A stretch of DNA of 64,000 nucleotides from Apostichopus japonicus (GCF_037975245.1 NC_092582.1:580001-644000); one strand, 5' to 3'. Shown: positions 12,539 through 23,651, numbered from the stretch's first letter. The notes: generated by a model not told the origin, from the letters alone. Program-made: numbers and translations.

Positions 12539-13353
12539 ATGAATCACTATTTTACACTAATTCTGTTCCCCCCCCCCTCCATCCCATCTTATACGCGTAC
12601 ACACACGCACGCCCTAGAAGTATAAGTGATTTCACCCCTGCATGATGATCGACTATAGATCATTTTTCGTAGGGACTTATTTCCGATCCATATTGTGTTC
12701 AACATTCATGACGTGACATTTCTTCAATTTTCTTCTTCTTCTTTTTATTAACATACGAAAAATTACGTTTAACTTCGGGCATACTTTCGTTGAGTAGCAA
12801 CACAAATAGTTGTATATGAACGCAATTATTACATCACTTTATAAAATGAAACCAACTAAGACCAAGTCCATTTATACCTCACCATTTCTTTCTAATGATA
12901 CCTCACCATTGATATTCACTATTTCTTTCTAATAATACCTCACCATTGATACCTCACCATTTTTTCTAATGATACCTTACCATTTATACCTCACTATTTC
13001 TCTCTAATGATACCTAACCATTTATACCTCACCATTTCCTTGTAATGATACCTCACCATTGACACCTCACCATTTCTTACTTCTGCCTGGGTTTAGAATG
13101 TGCATATTTAAGTATTGTCACAACATTATATAAGTCTTACTTTGGCTAGGTGTTGAACTGGTATCACCTGCCGTTTACGTCCAGCTATGAGTATAAACAA
13201 GACACAGGCCCAACTATGCAAACACACACAGATTGGCTTACAGATTTAAAATCCACTGATATCTTTGCAATGCCTATACATGGAAACGTTTCTTATTAGG
13301 TGCGTATGGTAAAAGATATGTTGTATTAAATATTTATTAAATATATATCTTAC
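12539..13353. repeat. Tandem TGATACCTCACCATT repeats in a gap
   Basis: From about 12,874 to 13,075 the phrase ATACCTCACCATT with TTTCTTTCTAATG spacers recurs about ten times in imperfect form. The rest of the interval shows no coding or RNA feature. Confidence 0.7.
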
Positions 13354-13621
13354 CATATATTTCTTGGATATTCCCAAGTATGACCACAAGCAGTAGCAGT
13401 TGTAGCGTCCACTTTACAATCATTGTAGCCAGCATGTACCTGGTCAGCACGGCGTTCACGAAATGTATTATTCAATACAGTGGAATTCTGTGCATAGAGT
13501 GTCAACTTAGGAGATTGTCTTTTGAAGAAAAACAGAGTGATTTCCTTTGAACAAGCTTTACTAATGTTTCCGAGATATCCGGACGTCAATGGGTTGTTTG
13601 GTTTCCTTATCACTGCTGCAC
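13354..13621 (-). CDS. Possible exon, unrecognised Cys-containing segment
   Basis: An open minus-strand segment of about 88 residues can be framed by an acceptor CCCAG at 13,622-13,626 (phase 1) and a donor GTAAGA at 13,353 (phase 2). It contains ACSKEITLFFFKRQ, LNNTFRERRADQ, YNDCKVD and ACGHTWEY, with three cysteines and two N-glycosylation-type sites. Reading through the donor gives an immediate TAA, so it may equally be a 3-prime end. Its asymmetric phase differs from the neighbours. It lies just downstream of the AATAAA at 13,652. I do not recognise a family. Confidence 0.35.
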
Positions 13622-13651
13622 CTGGGATGACCTGTTAGCCCCGATCAAGAG

Positions 13652-13657
13652 TTTATT
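13652..13657 (-). terminator. AATAAA polyadenylation signal
   Basis: Minus-strand AATAAA lies about 70 bp downstream of the stop of the hydrophobic-tail ORF at 13,726, a plausible distance for a short 3-prime UTR. It supports a real, or once real, transcript end here. Confidence 0.45.
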
Positions 13658-13725
13658 TCACATTGTTATTATGTGTGATTTTACAAGGTACTTGTGATAT
13701 CAATCGTCGTTAGTTTTACAGTTCG

Positions 13726-14015
13726 TTACAAGAGGAAAAACCACAGCCATAGAGCGAATAGCGGAACAGAGGAAAGACTTAAATAGCCCAAAATGTATAA
13801 ATTGGTCAAATCTACATTTGCTGTGTCTACGTTAGGAACCTGGGCAGAACTTCTGTGTTCTGGCAAATACCTAGGCTGGTCCTCCAAGCTCTTCTCTGCG
13901 CATACAAAAGCTTCAACCTTTGAGCATAACGAGCTGGCTTCATGAACGCGTTTGGCTGTATGTTGGGTGCAAACGTGGGCCATACGAATAAAAGGGACAG
14001 TGCTATTAGTGTCAT
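13726..14015 (-). pseudogene. Small frameshifted ORF: signal peptide plus hydrophobic tail
   Basis: An ATG at 14,015 opens a frame starting MTLIALSLLFVWPTFA, which looks like a signal peptide, but that frame then becomes unremarkable. The overlapping frame just downstream reads CTQHTAKRVHEASSLCSKV and EAFVCAEKSLEDQPRYL, and ends in the strongly hydrophobic SLSSVPLFALWLWFFLL before TAA. That is the tail expected of a GPI-anchored or membrane-anchored small protein. A one-step frame change near 13,975 would connect the two halves. Either this is a pseudogene or assembly error, or only the second frame is used, through splicing. An AATAAA follows. The family is not recognised. Confidence 0.4.
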
Positions 14016-14028
14016 TGGAGAACTTCAA

Positions 14029-15952
14029 AGCATTTTAGGACTGAACAAGTTACATTCTACTGGTTTAAACAGAACTATGTACCAATCAAACTAGTTGATA
14101 CAAACCTTAGCAGTATTAATACAACAGCATGCGGATATATCTCGGGTGTGAGGATGAGTACAAAGCCTTAACCATCAGTACAAACTCTTGCACTAGTAGC
14201 TAAGCTTTCAAAATGCCCTGACTACAAACCATATGGCCTACATGTCAATAAGGGTTAGTATATGTCCATGTGTACGAGAAACGTCAACTTTGCTAGAATA
14301 CAAGTGGACTTATCCTATGTATTGTGGGGAAGATTATCGACTAAGAGCATTAGAATATTGTCATACTCCCCAACGTGTTTAACGCAGCAAATATGTTATA
14401 TCATTATGCAGGTACGAAGGAACATTGCTTGGATAAATATCATATTTCCGATACTTAAGTTAATGGAAAACCTACCGTATCTACACTTTAATATCACTTG
14501 GCAAGAAATTACCTGGCTATGGCCATCACGTCTATGTACTCTCAGAGGAAAACAAGGATCTTAATCCCACTCAATGGATTGGACGTTAAGGAAAATGTAC
14601 AGTACTTCAAACGAAGAGGGTGTATGAAGTTCTTCCGGAATTATGACCTCATATATGACGGTCATATGTAAAGTTTGGAATGAGAACTTCAACTACTTCT
14701 ATTTTCATTTGTAGTAGAAAGAATTCGAAAACTGAGAGAAGATGTTCCCAAGAAAAATATATCACAATAAATCAGTGGTCTATGATATATTAAGCGCTTT
14801 AAGAGACTCATTTTAGAACAAAAATTTGATCGACATCAGTACATTTTTGTTTGTAAGTATTAATTATAGCTGAATATTGAGTATACTAAAAAATTATCTA
14901 GTTCAAAACAGTAATATGTTGGCATGAAACTTTAGATCGCCATTTCTTAAATTCAAGAGAGAATGAAAATATATTTGTGTTATTTCAATACACCAACATC
15001 GAATAAAAAACATGGAACGTAATATTTCACTTAATCGTATTACTTTATTTTATCACTGTGTGTATTACAATATGTGTCACTTGTGTAGTTTGATTTGTAA
15101 AATGAGTAGAATATTAAACCCCAAACAATTACAAGAAAGGTCACCCACTGCATCCCCACCCCCTTTAATTATTTAAGTGTCTTTCTTTGCTTATATCACA
15201 CTTTCCGTTCGCCATTCATGTTTGCATAAGCTTTCATGGAATTTATGGAATTTAACCTACACATGCAGAGATCACTATCGTCAGGTCAACATTTAAGTTT
15301 TCGGCTTTGAGGAAATACGTTTTCCTCATTAAAACGACCCGAGCCGTTATCAATACGAAAACTATTCCAAATAACACAACAAAAAAGTTTGAATTCCAGT
15401 AAATCAAGAGATTGAAAAACAGTCAGCTTAGATGTCAGACGAGTGTTGAAGTAATTGGATATTATGTTTTTATACATCGTTTAACTTTAGAAAAAACAGA
15501 AGGTACTTCCCCAAGCTTCCACCGGCAGTAATAAATCTCAAGTATCTGATAATACACTTCCTGTTATAGGAAATCCGTAATACTGGGTAACATCTACCAA
15601 TACGGGTGTCCCTGGCATAGCTAAACATCATGTTATAACGTCACATGTGTACTATACATGACATCTATAAATACAACATAAGAAAGATAGTGATTGTACA
15701 CAATTACGTACAAAATCATCTCTGCAAAATGAAGACACTCAGATCCGAAATATAAGAATAATGACAAAAAACATTGGCTGTCATTCTATCTTAAATATTG
15801 ATGGGAGGGGGAGGGGGCTATGCTCCCTTCTATTGTCAGTCGGAAGGGCTCAGTCGTATGTTGTATTCTGCCGGTTAAGAAAAGAACGAGTCACGAGTGA
15901 ACCATTCCCCTCCCTCCGTTTTTAAACTGATAATATTTTTGACTAGACTTAC
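14029..15952. other. Non-coding gap
   Basis: About 1.9 kb of AT-rich sequence. The longest frames have no domain pattern and no splice context. No repeat family recognised. Confidence 0.4.
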
Positions 15953-16083
15953 TTGTCGCAATACATGACAATCCACAGACGCCATCACACAGACAGGGTC
16001 TGCCGCGTGAACAGTCGTCAGCGGTCATGTCTTCATACATGTTCGATGGAGTGCCGTAACCTGTGCTGCGAGTCTATTGCATT
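15953..16083 (-). pseudogene. WAP-like exon with 1-bp deletion (part C)
   Basis: This is the third copy of the eight-Cys module, bounded by acceptor TTTGAAG (ends 16,084) and donor GTAAGT (15,947-15,952). The first part reads CNRLAAQ then RTCMKT, matching RDCMKTC of the exon at 127-267. At the second Cys of the block the sequence is TG-ACC instead of TGN-ACC, so the frame breaks after RTCMKT. In the shifted frame it resumes as TADDCSRGRPCLCDGVCGLS. The exon is 131 bp where 132 is needed. Splice sites remain good, so the damage may be recent or an assembly error. Confidence 0.65.
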
Positions 16084-16704
16084 CTTCAAAAATGTTTAAT
16101 TATCGTTAGAATTGACAGAATTAACTAATAGCTTTAGGTGCAAGCATAGAGCTAAACATTTGAAAGATGTGAAAATCTTTCATTGGTGCTTTAAGCAATA
16201 GCCTGGGGATTGGGAAGAAAAACGGGAAATCAATACGTTTGACCTATACCCACGCACAAGAGAAGGATTCATGAAGCGTAGGTTAAATGAGATTTATTAC
16301 ACGGCGATCTTTACGCCTTTGTACTATACTTACCTTAGGAAATTCCTCTGAGCTGTGTTGTGACTTTGAGTCACTTCGATCATGGCAAGAAATATTCATA
16401 CATTTTTTCTTTCGTCTAAGGTCTAATTCTTAAGTAACCGAATTTGTTTCAGGTATAGTGGCTTGCGCAAAGTGGTAAGGGGTTCATGTGTCTCCCCACA
16501 CCCACGCCCCACCTCGATCGTCAGTCGGAATGTTAACTTTCAGTCTGGAGAATATGCTAGCCACTCCAATGGATATAAAACCCCTTTCTGTTAGCAATTA
16601 TTAGCACAACCTTGAGAATTACCTTCACCGACCCCCTAAAAACCCCCTCCTCTATAACATTCTTGATTAGCACCTTGCTCTGTCATCAAGGTCGATGCCC
16701 TTAC

Positions 16705-16890
16705 CACAAGAAACATCATTGGTCGCGTTCCACTCTTTGGTTTCTAGACACTCCAGATGGGCGTTACCAATTAGTACGTATCCAGAAGAGCAAGAGAAAG
16801 ACGCAGTTGAACCAACTCTTCTGCTTACAGGGTCGTATATAACATAACTTTCTCCGAAAGTTGTCCATTAGGCATGGAAGGGGGTTCAGA
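16705..16890 (-). pseudogene. Decayed sushi exon
   Basis: The C-terminal half is clear: VGSTASFSCSSGYVLIGN, then LECLETKEWN and DVSC, followed by a donor GTAAGG (16,699-16,704). The N-terminal half reads EPPSMPNGQLSEKVMLY in a different frame, so a frameshift lies near 16,835-16,842. The position expected to hold the first Cys is TCT (Ser). No clean phase-1 acceptor is visible. With the damaged WAP-like exon next to it, this marks a decaying part of the locus. Confidence 0.6.
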
Positions 16891-17724
16891 GCTTTTAAAT
16901 AACAGTAAATACTTAACCGTTCATAGAAAACGATTATTAATGTTTTGCTTTAAAGTTACGTCCATTCCTATGTAACGTTATTTGATTATACAGTGAAACA
17001 GCATAGGACGCAGAGAACATGTCACGTTAAATAGAAAGTTTTATTTTGCACCTACCTTGGTCACTGTCTGGCTAATTCATACATGTCTGGGAAACGAGTA
17101 GACTAAATTGTAAGCCTATGATTTACTAAGGCAGCAATATGTTTTCAGTTCATAGAAGAAAAACAACCTCAAATCACCTAGTATATGGTACACATAGAGA
17201 TATAACCTCCAATGAACACGAAGAGGCCGTCTCCGGGACATTGCTAGTGTCTTGTGATTGCGGGTGGGTGGCGGGGGGGGGGGGGGGGGGGGCTGGAGGG
17301 GTGTAGAATATCAATATTCTAACTAGAATCAATATTTTGGAACTGGGTGGATTCGTTGAGAGGGATGTCGTACCGCAAGTTCGAAATTTTGAGCAGTATA
17401 ACACGAATGGGTTGTCAATTCTTTGTATCTTAAATAAGGTTAACCGGTAACTTTAATATAGTAATATGATGAGGTGCTATATCGAACGCCAACTGACCAT
17501 ATTCTGACAATTGTAAACTGCTTGTAGTATTTTCAAGTGTATTATGGGTTGTGCAAGCAATTGAGAACAAGATTTGGGTTAATTGTTAGGTCGAATTTCG
17601 TCACATTTTGTAATCATGTCAACCTAATAGTATTGACTCAGAAATAACCTGTCAAGAATGCTATCATCTTAAATTATTTAAAAAGATGCTGCATACATTT
17701 CCCAACTATCATATTTCTGACCAC

Positions 17725-17725
<1 letters not shown>
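16891..17725. other. Non-coding gap with G homopolymer
   Basis: Contains a run of about 20 G near 17,273-17,292. Otherwise nothing recognised. Confidence 0.4.
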
Positions 17726-17755
<30 letters not shown>

Positions 17756-17776
17756 TCCTATATATATAATAGTTAT

Positions 17777-17862
<86 letters not shown>

Positions 17863-18378
17863 ACGAAAATCCACGTTTACTCCAAAAGAAAATATTATTA
17901 GAGAAAACCAGAGAAATAAGATATGACTCATAATTGACAAATAAGGAGTAAGTTTTAGAAAATATATTGGAATTTTCGGTCCCCCTGGGACCTTCGTCAG
18001 CAATACTTGGCAGAAAGAACGGATTACATATGCTTGTAGAACTGGTAGTTGTTAAGGGGTCCCAAGTCTTTGTTGAGGCCGGTGATGTAAGACTTAATAC
18101 GAACTTCAAATCAACTACTGAACGTAAACGTAAAGAAATCGGTTGGATCTTTCTTTGCTCCTTAATCCGCTTCCTGTATAGTCATGGTTTATTTGGTTTT
18201 AATTCCATCATTGCAACTTACACTTATCTAGCGTCATACTTTCATTGTGTCACATTTTGTACTTCTCATTCGACTGCCAAGTATTGCTGACGAAGGTCCC
18301 AGGGGGACCGAAAATTCCAATATATTTTCTAAAACTTACTCCTTATTTGTCAATTATGAGTCATATCTTATTTCTCTG

Positions 18379-18420
<42 letters not shown>

Positions 18421-18433
18421 TATAGATATATTA

Positions 18434-18473
<40 letters not shown>

Positions 18474-18490
18474 ACATATATATATATACA
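17726..18490. repeat. Perfect 110-bp inverted repeat flanked by (TA)n tracts
   Basis: Segments 17,904-18,013 and 18,274-18,383 are exact reverse complements over 110 bp, separated by 260 bp. Outside both arms lie long (TA)n tracts (about 17,726-17,857 and 18,383-18,490). The whole can fold as a hairpin with TA extensions. The spacer shares the phrase GGGGTCCCAAGTCTTTGTT with a diverged piece near 19,297, suggesting a dispersed family. Tyr/Ile-rich frames over the TA tracts are artefacts. Confidence 0.9.
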
Positions 18491-18496
18491 CACATA

Positions 18497-18653
18497 GGTT
18501 TCGAACCTCTGGACATACAATCAGCGTCCATAGCCTAGTGGTTAGGGTGTCCGCGTACAGAGCGGGAGGCCCGTGGTTCGAATCCCGGTGGAGGCTGAAA
18601 GTTTTTTCACTGTTCTTGATTTTCCAACTCATTACGATTTTCATTTATATATA
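18497..18653 (+). mobile_element. tRNA-derived SINE, copy 1
   Basis: Positions 18,524-18,596 have tRNA proportions: GCGTCCA pairs with TGGAGGC in 6 of 7 positions, an A-box-like TAGCCTAGTGGTTAGG is present, and a B box GGTTCGAATCCC. The T stem pairs poorly (about 3 of 5) and the anticodon arm is irregular, so this is a SINE head and not a working tRNA gene. A tail of about 60 bp ends in TATATA. The same 157-bp unit recurs 373 bp further on. Confidence 0.75.
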
Positions 18654-18869
18654 TTCATTTGCCTTTGTCGTTTACCTCCATTGCATTAACATAAAGTCTG
18701 TTCAAAGTATCTCTTTCGAGATCCGGCTTTAGGAATCACAAATGATTTTCGAGTTGGATAGCATCATGTTTGATCTCTAGAGTAGGGCAAAATATGTCAC
18801 CAAAAACAGAACTAGTATTGTTCGATATAGGTGACAAACGCCTACAGTGGAATTACGATCTTCCTTACC

Positions 18870-19026
18870 GGTTTCGAACCTCTGGACATACAATCAGCGT
18901 CCATAGCCTAGTGGTTAGGGTGTCCGCGTACAGAGCGGGAGGCCCGTGGTTCGAATCCCGGTGGAGGCTGAAAGTTTTTTCACTGTTCTTGATTTTCCAA
19001 CTCATTACGATTTTCATTTATATATA
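18870..19026 (+). mobile_element. tRNA-derived SINE, copy 2
   Basis: Essentially identical to copy 1, including the leading GGTTTCGAACCTCTGG, the tRNA-like part at 18,897-18,969 and the tail. It ends in a (TA)n(CA)n(TA)n tract at about 19,020-19,110. The tail probably seeded the microsatellite. Confidence 0.75.
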
Positions 19027-19035
19027 TATATATAC

Positions 19036-19110
<75 letters not shown>

Positions 19111-19112
<2 letters not shown>

Positions 19113-20960
19113 GTCCAGTTACAGAGTTGTTGACAATTGACAATTCATATCATGGACGTTAAATATGAATCTAAGAGACTGACTTCGCTCAGCTTGCGGT
19201 TTTGATAAGCCAATATCGCTTCTTCGCAAATTCCTGCTTGCATAAGGATCTCAAATACATCCACATACATACATAAGTTTGGGGAAATGGTTCTTTAGGG
19301 GTCCCAAATCTTTGTTAAGGCCCATACGTTCACAACCGATTGGAAGTTAGAAGCAATTACAATGCATTTTAGGTTTTTGAGAAATTATCTACGGATATTT
19401 ATATGTTCGTAATCCTGTAAATAATGACGAAATCATTTTTTTTTTATGATAAAGCTTAAGCAAAACCGAGAACCTGTTTCACGTACATAATATTCCTCTT
19501 TACAAAGAGCACAGTAAAACATATAAATCTCATTGCTAGATCACAAGACATTGGGATATATAATCATTGTGTCTGGGGTAGTTGTGGGGGCATATTTGAC
19601 GAGTTATTCGAATTGGAAATTACCTGCGATGGTGGAAACTGTTTCTCTGTGTCTCTTTTATTAGAGGTCGCCGAGTGCCTCCACCCCAATCCCTGGTCCC
19701 CTCGTAAGCTACGAGACTGCCAACCTATTTGCCAGTCGATTTATATACATATATGTGGTGGTGTATGATTTCGTGATATTATTTACAAGAAATGTAGGGT
19801 TCAACAGTGGTGGTGGTAGGGGTAGGGGCCAGTCAATTTGAGAATTTCCCCAACTAATCTAGGTAGTGGCCTGAACCTTTATGGAAGGATCAGAGGCAAA
19901 TCGATGACTGATGATTGAAGTTTTGACGCAATTTTGCATAATCGGTCATATTAACACAGTTGGTTGGATGTCAACAAGTAGCTCAGACGCATTGTCCGTC
20001 TGGATTGTGCTAATAAATAGTAATAAATTCAAACTCCCCTGATTTCTTTTGAAAGGGCATGAACCTTTATTGAAGGACCAGGGTCTAATCAAGGATTATA
20101 TAAAGTAGGGGTGTTGCCGTGAGGTCATCGAAACCGACTCACATGTAGGGGGCCAAGGGTTCTCTACTAGAAAAGAAAGGTGTCTTTGTGAGGCATGTTT
20201 GGTCTCTCTAAGCAAGTTTCATTTAAAATATACTTTGTTTGAGGTTGAGAATATTGAAGGAGTTGAACCCTGTAGTAAAGTAATTTAGTTCTTCACCAGA
20301 TGAATTGAAACCAAATCGCGACTAATTAATATTCTCACGACTGACGATAGGAGGTGAGCACAATGCAATCAATAGAATGTGCTCTAGTAAATATCAATTC
20401 AATGTGTTTATATTTCTCAAGTAATTAGTCTACAAAATCATGACGTAACGATGAATGAAACAGTGCTTGACCCGGGTCGTTGTATTTTTTTTTTTTGCTT
20501 TTGTTGTCTTTCTGTCTCTCTTTGACTATCTCTTTGCGAGTTTCGGATTTATACGATTTATTCAGCTGTAATATTGCAGTCACTGAAACTGTCTGCTTTA
20601 ATCTTGGTTATTCATATATCTTATAATCAATATTATAATTAAAGTAACGTGCATAAGTTTTCATTTAATGCAAACCGACTGTCACTTTAAATAACAAATG
20701 ATCAGTGTATAGCAAACTTAAAATTACCAGACGAGTGGTTATTAGTTAAATGTTATAGCCAACACCGACAATCTCATTTATTGATATGAGAGGTTGCTTT
20801 ATTGCAAATGATAAACTTCAAGAGTCTCTGGCCAAATTAAATTCACAACGAGAGCAGCATTGTATTCTCTTACAAAGATACAGTTTTAATTTCGTGCAAT
20901 TTATCATAAAAATTCCGCTTAAATTGTTGAAAGTATGAAAAATGTATCAGTGAAAGGCAC
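19111..20960. other. Intergenic gap between gene B and part C
   Basis: About 1.9 kb with no exon recognised. The sequence near 19,290-19,325 resembles part of the inverted-repeat spacer at about 18,050. Confidence 0.4.
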
Positions 20961-20966
20961 TTTATT
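20961..20966 (-). terminator. Candidate AATAAA for gene B
   Basis: First minus-strand AATAAA downstream of the gene B stop, about 280 bp away. Plausible but unproven. Confidence 0.3.
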
Positions 20967-21139
20967 ACAGAGGTGTGACAATCTAAGTAATATTTTTAAC
21001 AACTAAACGCTTAGTATTGTTAACACTTGTCTACAGTTTTAACTGTATGGATATGAAGTGATAACCGTTCATTACAACCATCAGTTCTGGTTGATGGTGA
21101 ATGTAAAGTTGCTCCTTCCTCTATCCATAAACCTGTAGG

Positions 21140-21140
<1 letters not shown>

Positions 21141-21230
<90 letters not shown>
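21141..21230. repeat. (GAT)30 microsatellite
   Basis: Thirty uninterrupted GAT units (ATC on the minus strand), starting 12 bp after the stop codon of the last gene B exon. It would lie in the 3-prime UTR. Confidence 0.98.
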
Positions 21231-21242
21231 CTATGTCTTCGA

Positions 21243-21454
21243 CTAATCGGCTATACAAGACGATAATGGCGGTGACCATTGCCCTTGGTAGTTACACCGT
21301 GATTCTTGGTTACTGGATGCGTGATAACCAAGGTAACATTGAACCGTCACCTTTTCATTCAGGATATACGCATGTGGATTTAATGTCTTTGCAGTCGTTC
21401 TCCCATGAACCCACATGCCATTTGAAACATTTCCCGGTGCTGGGCATCGGATAT
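21243..21454 (-). CDS. Last exon of gene B: sushi domain and stop
   Basis: Acceptor CAACAG (ends 21,455), phase 1. Encodes IRCPAPGNVSNGMWVHG, then VTVQCYLGYHA, SRCNYQGQWSP and SSCIAD followed by TAG. The four sushi cysteines and the tryptophan are present. Other sushi exons here end in a donor one codon or so after the last Cys. This one has none and stops, so it is read as the terminal coding exon. No membrane segment follows, so gene B as drawn ends in a secreted form. Confidence 0.8.
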
Positions 21455-22148
21455 CTGTTGCAAACAACGAGTATAGCAGAAAAAGTGGAATTAGCAAGTT
21501 TGTGGATGCGATTCAGTCAGGAAAATATGAAACAGTAAGGCTAAATAATATGAAATAGATTGGAATAGTATTGGGAACTTGGAATATGGGATTTAATGCG
21601 GCTGGCTTTAGGCTACAAAGACTATTCATTACAGATTGCCAACCATGCAAAACAAACGATCACGTTCAACGTTATTTTCTGCTAATTTATTGTCTCCTCT
21701 CTCTCTCAAATTATGTTTTATGCAAAATGTAAAGTTGCTATGATAGGCTATGCGATAACTTATATAGTCGGCAATGAACATAGTGATTACTATACCCTTC
21801 TGAGTCCATTGATTATCATCTGACCACTTCTCCCTGGCTTATTAACTCGCCTTTTGGAAGTGGTAGATTGAGTGAGACTAATTTGACGGAATATTGTAAA
21901 CACGCCGTTGGTTGGTTGAAATATTATTATAAAATGTTACCATTAAGTAGTTCATTGGTCATAAGGGCAAACCACTAGCGAACCAAATACATTACTAAGA
22001 AAACTACGCATACTGGTGTTCTTGTAGAGCTCGAATATCTGGCATCTAAAATGTCAATGTTCTGAACGGGTTAAATTAAATCATGTAAAATAGTATTCCT
22101 TAACTTGTTCTTTAAAAAGACTAGTGTTAAGCAATCCTCTAAACTTAC

Positions 22149-22448
22149 CTTTAAATTTGATCCTGATTGAGTGTCTCAGAGATCCAGCTTCACAAGTGTA
22201 CGTTCCGTCGTTCCCTGAAGTCGGACTACGTAACCGTAAACGTTTTAATTCGCCAGCTATGTAAGCTCTCTGTGACGGCTGAGTTGTACTGTTCGTCGTT
22301 ATAGTAGCACTGCTCATCATACGAGCTCCTGTCCGTAACTGACAGTTTATATAGACCGAACCCTCAATGGGATAAACAATGAACGTACCGTCGGGTGACA
22401 CTGTTTTTAATATTAAATTATCCACACCAACCTGTAACTGAGAGGTAT
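22149..22448 (-). CDS. Gene B exon: Ig-like domain, copy 3
   Basis: A 300-bp exon, phase 1 to phase 1, acceptor TTGGCAG and donor GTAAGTTT. It encodes DTSQLQVGVDN, SVYINCQLRTG as the B-strand Cys, and NDGTYTCEAGSLRHS as the F-strand motif (D-x-G-x-Y-x-C), so an Ig fold with the usual disulfide is likely. It is nearly identical to 23,120-23,420 because both lie in a 972-bp tandem duplication. Together with the sushi exon at 22,680-22,892 it forms one sushi-Ig pair. Confidence 0.85.
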
Positions 22449-22679
22449 CTGCCAAGATAAAATACAACTGATATGATTACATGGTAAACAGCATGTTGAT
22501 GAGCTGTTACATATGTAATTCCCCTTTTAAGAATTCATTGTCTCTATTAAAGATAATAGATAAAATTGTTAAACACAAACCCAGTATATAACATTTCTCA
22601 ATAACAAGAACATTAACTCGGGATACAAAGCCAAGATTCGTCTCAGTTGTTGATAGATATTGAACCAAAAACAACTTAC

Positions 22680-22892
22680 CACATCTTGGAGCATGTCCGG
22701 TCCATTCCCCGTCTATACATTGTCTGTGGATCGGGCCATGTAGTATCTGATACCTAACGTCTTCGCATCGGAAAGTGATGGTTTCACCTCCAATGAAGGA
22801 TTGACGATTCCCTATTGCTGTGGTGTATTCTCCGACTCCGACATGTGCAATAATATTCGGAAAGATAACTGGTCTCGAACAACGGTTCTCTT
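22680..22892 (-). CDS. Gene B exon: sushi domain, copy 3
   Basis: A 213-bp exon, phase 1 to phase 1, acceptor TTTGCAG and donor GTAAGTTG. Encodes ENRCSRPVIFPN, GGETITFRCEDVRYQI, HRQCIDGEWTG and APRCG. Four cysteines and the late Trp fit a sushi domain. Its duplicate is at 23,652-23,864 and a diverged relative of identical length at 31,255-31,467. It is too short to stand out as a long frame but is well bounded. Confidence 0.85.
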
Positions 22893-23119
22893 CTGCAAAT
22901 AATAAAATAAAATCTCACAATTTCATATATAATCAAAAATCAAAGTATCATAATCAAAATGCCCTTGTAATAGTCCAAAAAACGACTCATCATTAAAATA
23001 AACATGAACATGAACAATTAAAATGTCAATGTTCTGAACGGGTTTAATTAAATCATGTAAAATAATATTACTTTAGTTTTGTCTAAAAAGATTAACGTTA
23101 AGCATTTCTCTCAACTTAC

Positions 23120-23420
23120 CTTGAAATTTGACCCTAATTGAGTGTCTCAGAGTTCCAGCTTCACACGTGTACGTTCCGTCGTTCCCTGAAGTCGGATTAT
23201 GTATCTGTAAACGTTTCAATTCGCCTGTTATGTAAGCTCTCTGTGACGGCTGAGATGTACTGTTCGTCGTTATGGTAGCACTGTTCCCTATACGAGCTCC
23301 TGTCCGTAACTGACAGTTTATATAGACCGAACCCTCAATGGGATAAACAATGAGCGTACCGTCGGGTGAGACTGTTTTTAAATATTACATTATCCACACC
23401 AACCTGTAACTGAGAGGTAT
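23120..23420 (-). pseudogene. Gene B exon: Ig-like domain, copy 2, frameshifted
   Basis: Duplicate of 22,149-22,448 with the same acceptor and donor, but 301 bp long. One extra A near 23,380-23,382 (TTTTTAAATATT against TTTTTAATATT in the sister) shifts the frame after about 13 codons. Downstream, the original frame is fully open and still encodes SVYINCQLRTG and NDGTYTCEAGTLRHS. A single indel in an A/T run could be a real lesion or an assembly error. Confidence 0.75.
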
Positions 23421-23651
23421 CTGCCAAGATAAAATACAACTGATATGATTACATGGTAAACAGCGTGTTGATGAGCTGTTACATATGTAATTCTCTTTTT
23501 AAGAATTCATTGTCTATATTAAAGATAATAGATACAAATGCTAAACACTAACCCAGTATATAACATTTCACAATAACAAGAACAAGTACTCGGGATACAA
23601 AGCCAAGATTCGTCTCAGTTGTTGACAGATATTGAACCAAAATCAACTTAC

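Noticed and set aside
16330-16385. Short minus-strand exon-like segment ending in a strong GTAAGT
   Set aside because: Only about 17 residues, no acceptor or domain; the donor alone is not enough.
18524-18596. Functional tRNA gene
   Set aside because: T stem pairs poorly, an identical copy with the same 3-prime tail lies 373 bp away, and both are embedded in a longer repeat, so SINE is the better reading.
17726-19110. Tyr/Ile-rich open frames over TA tracts
   Set aside because: Pure products of (TA)n and (CA)n microsatellites.
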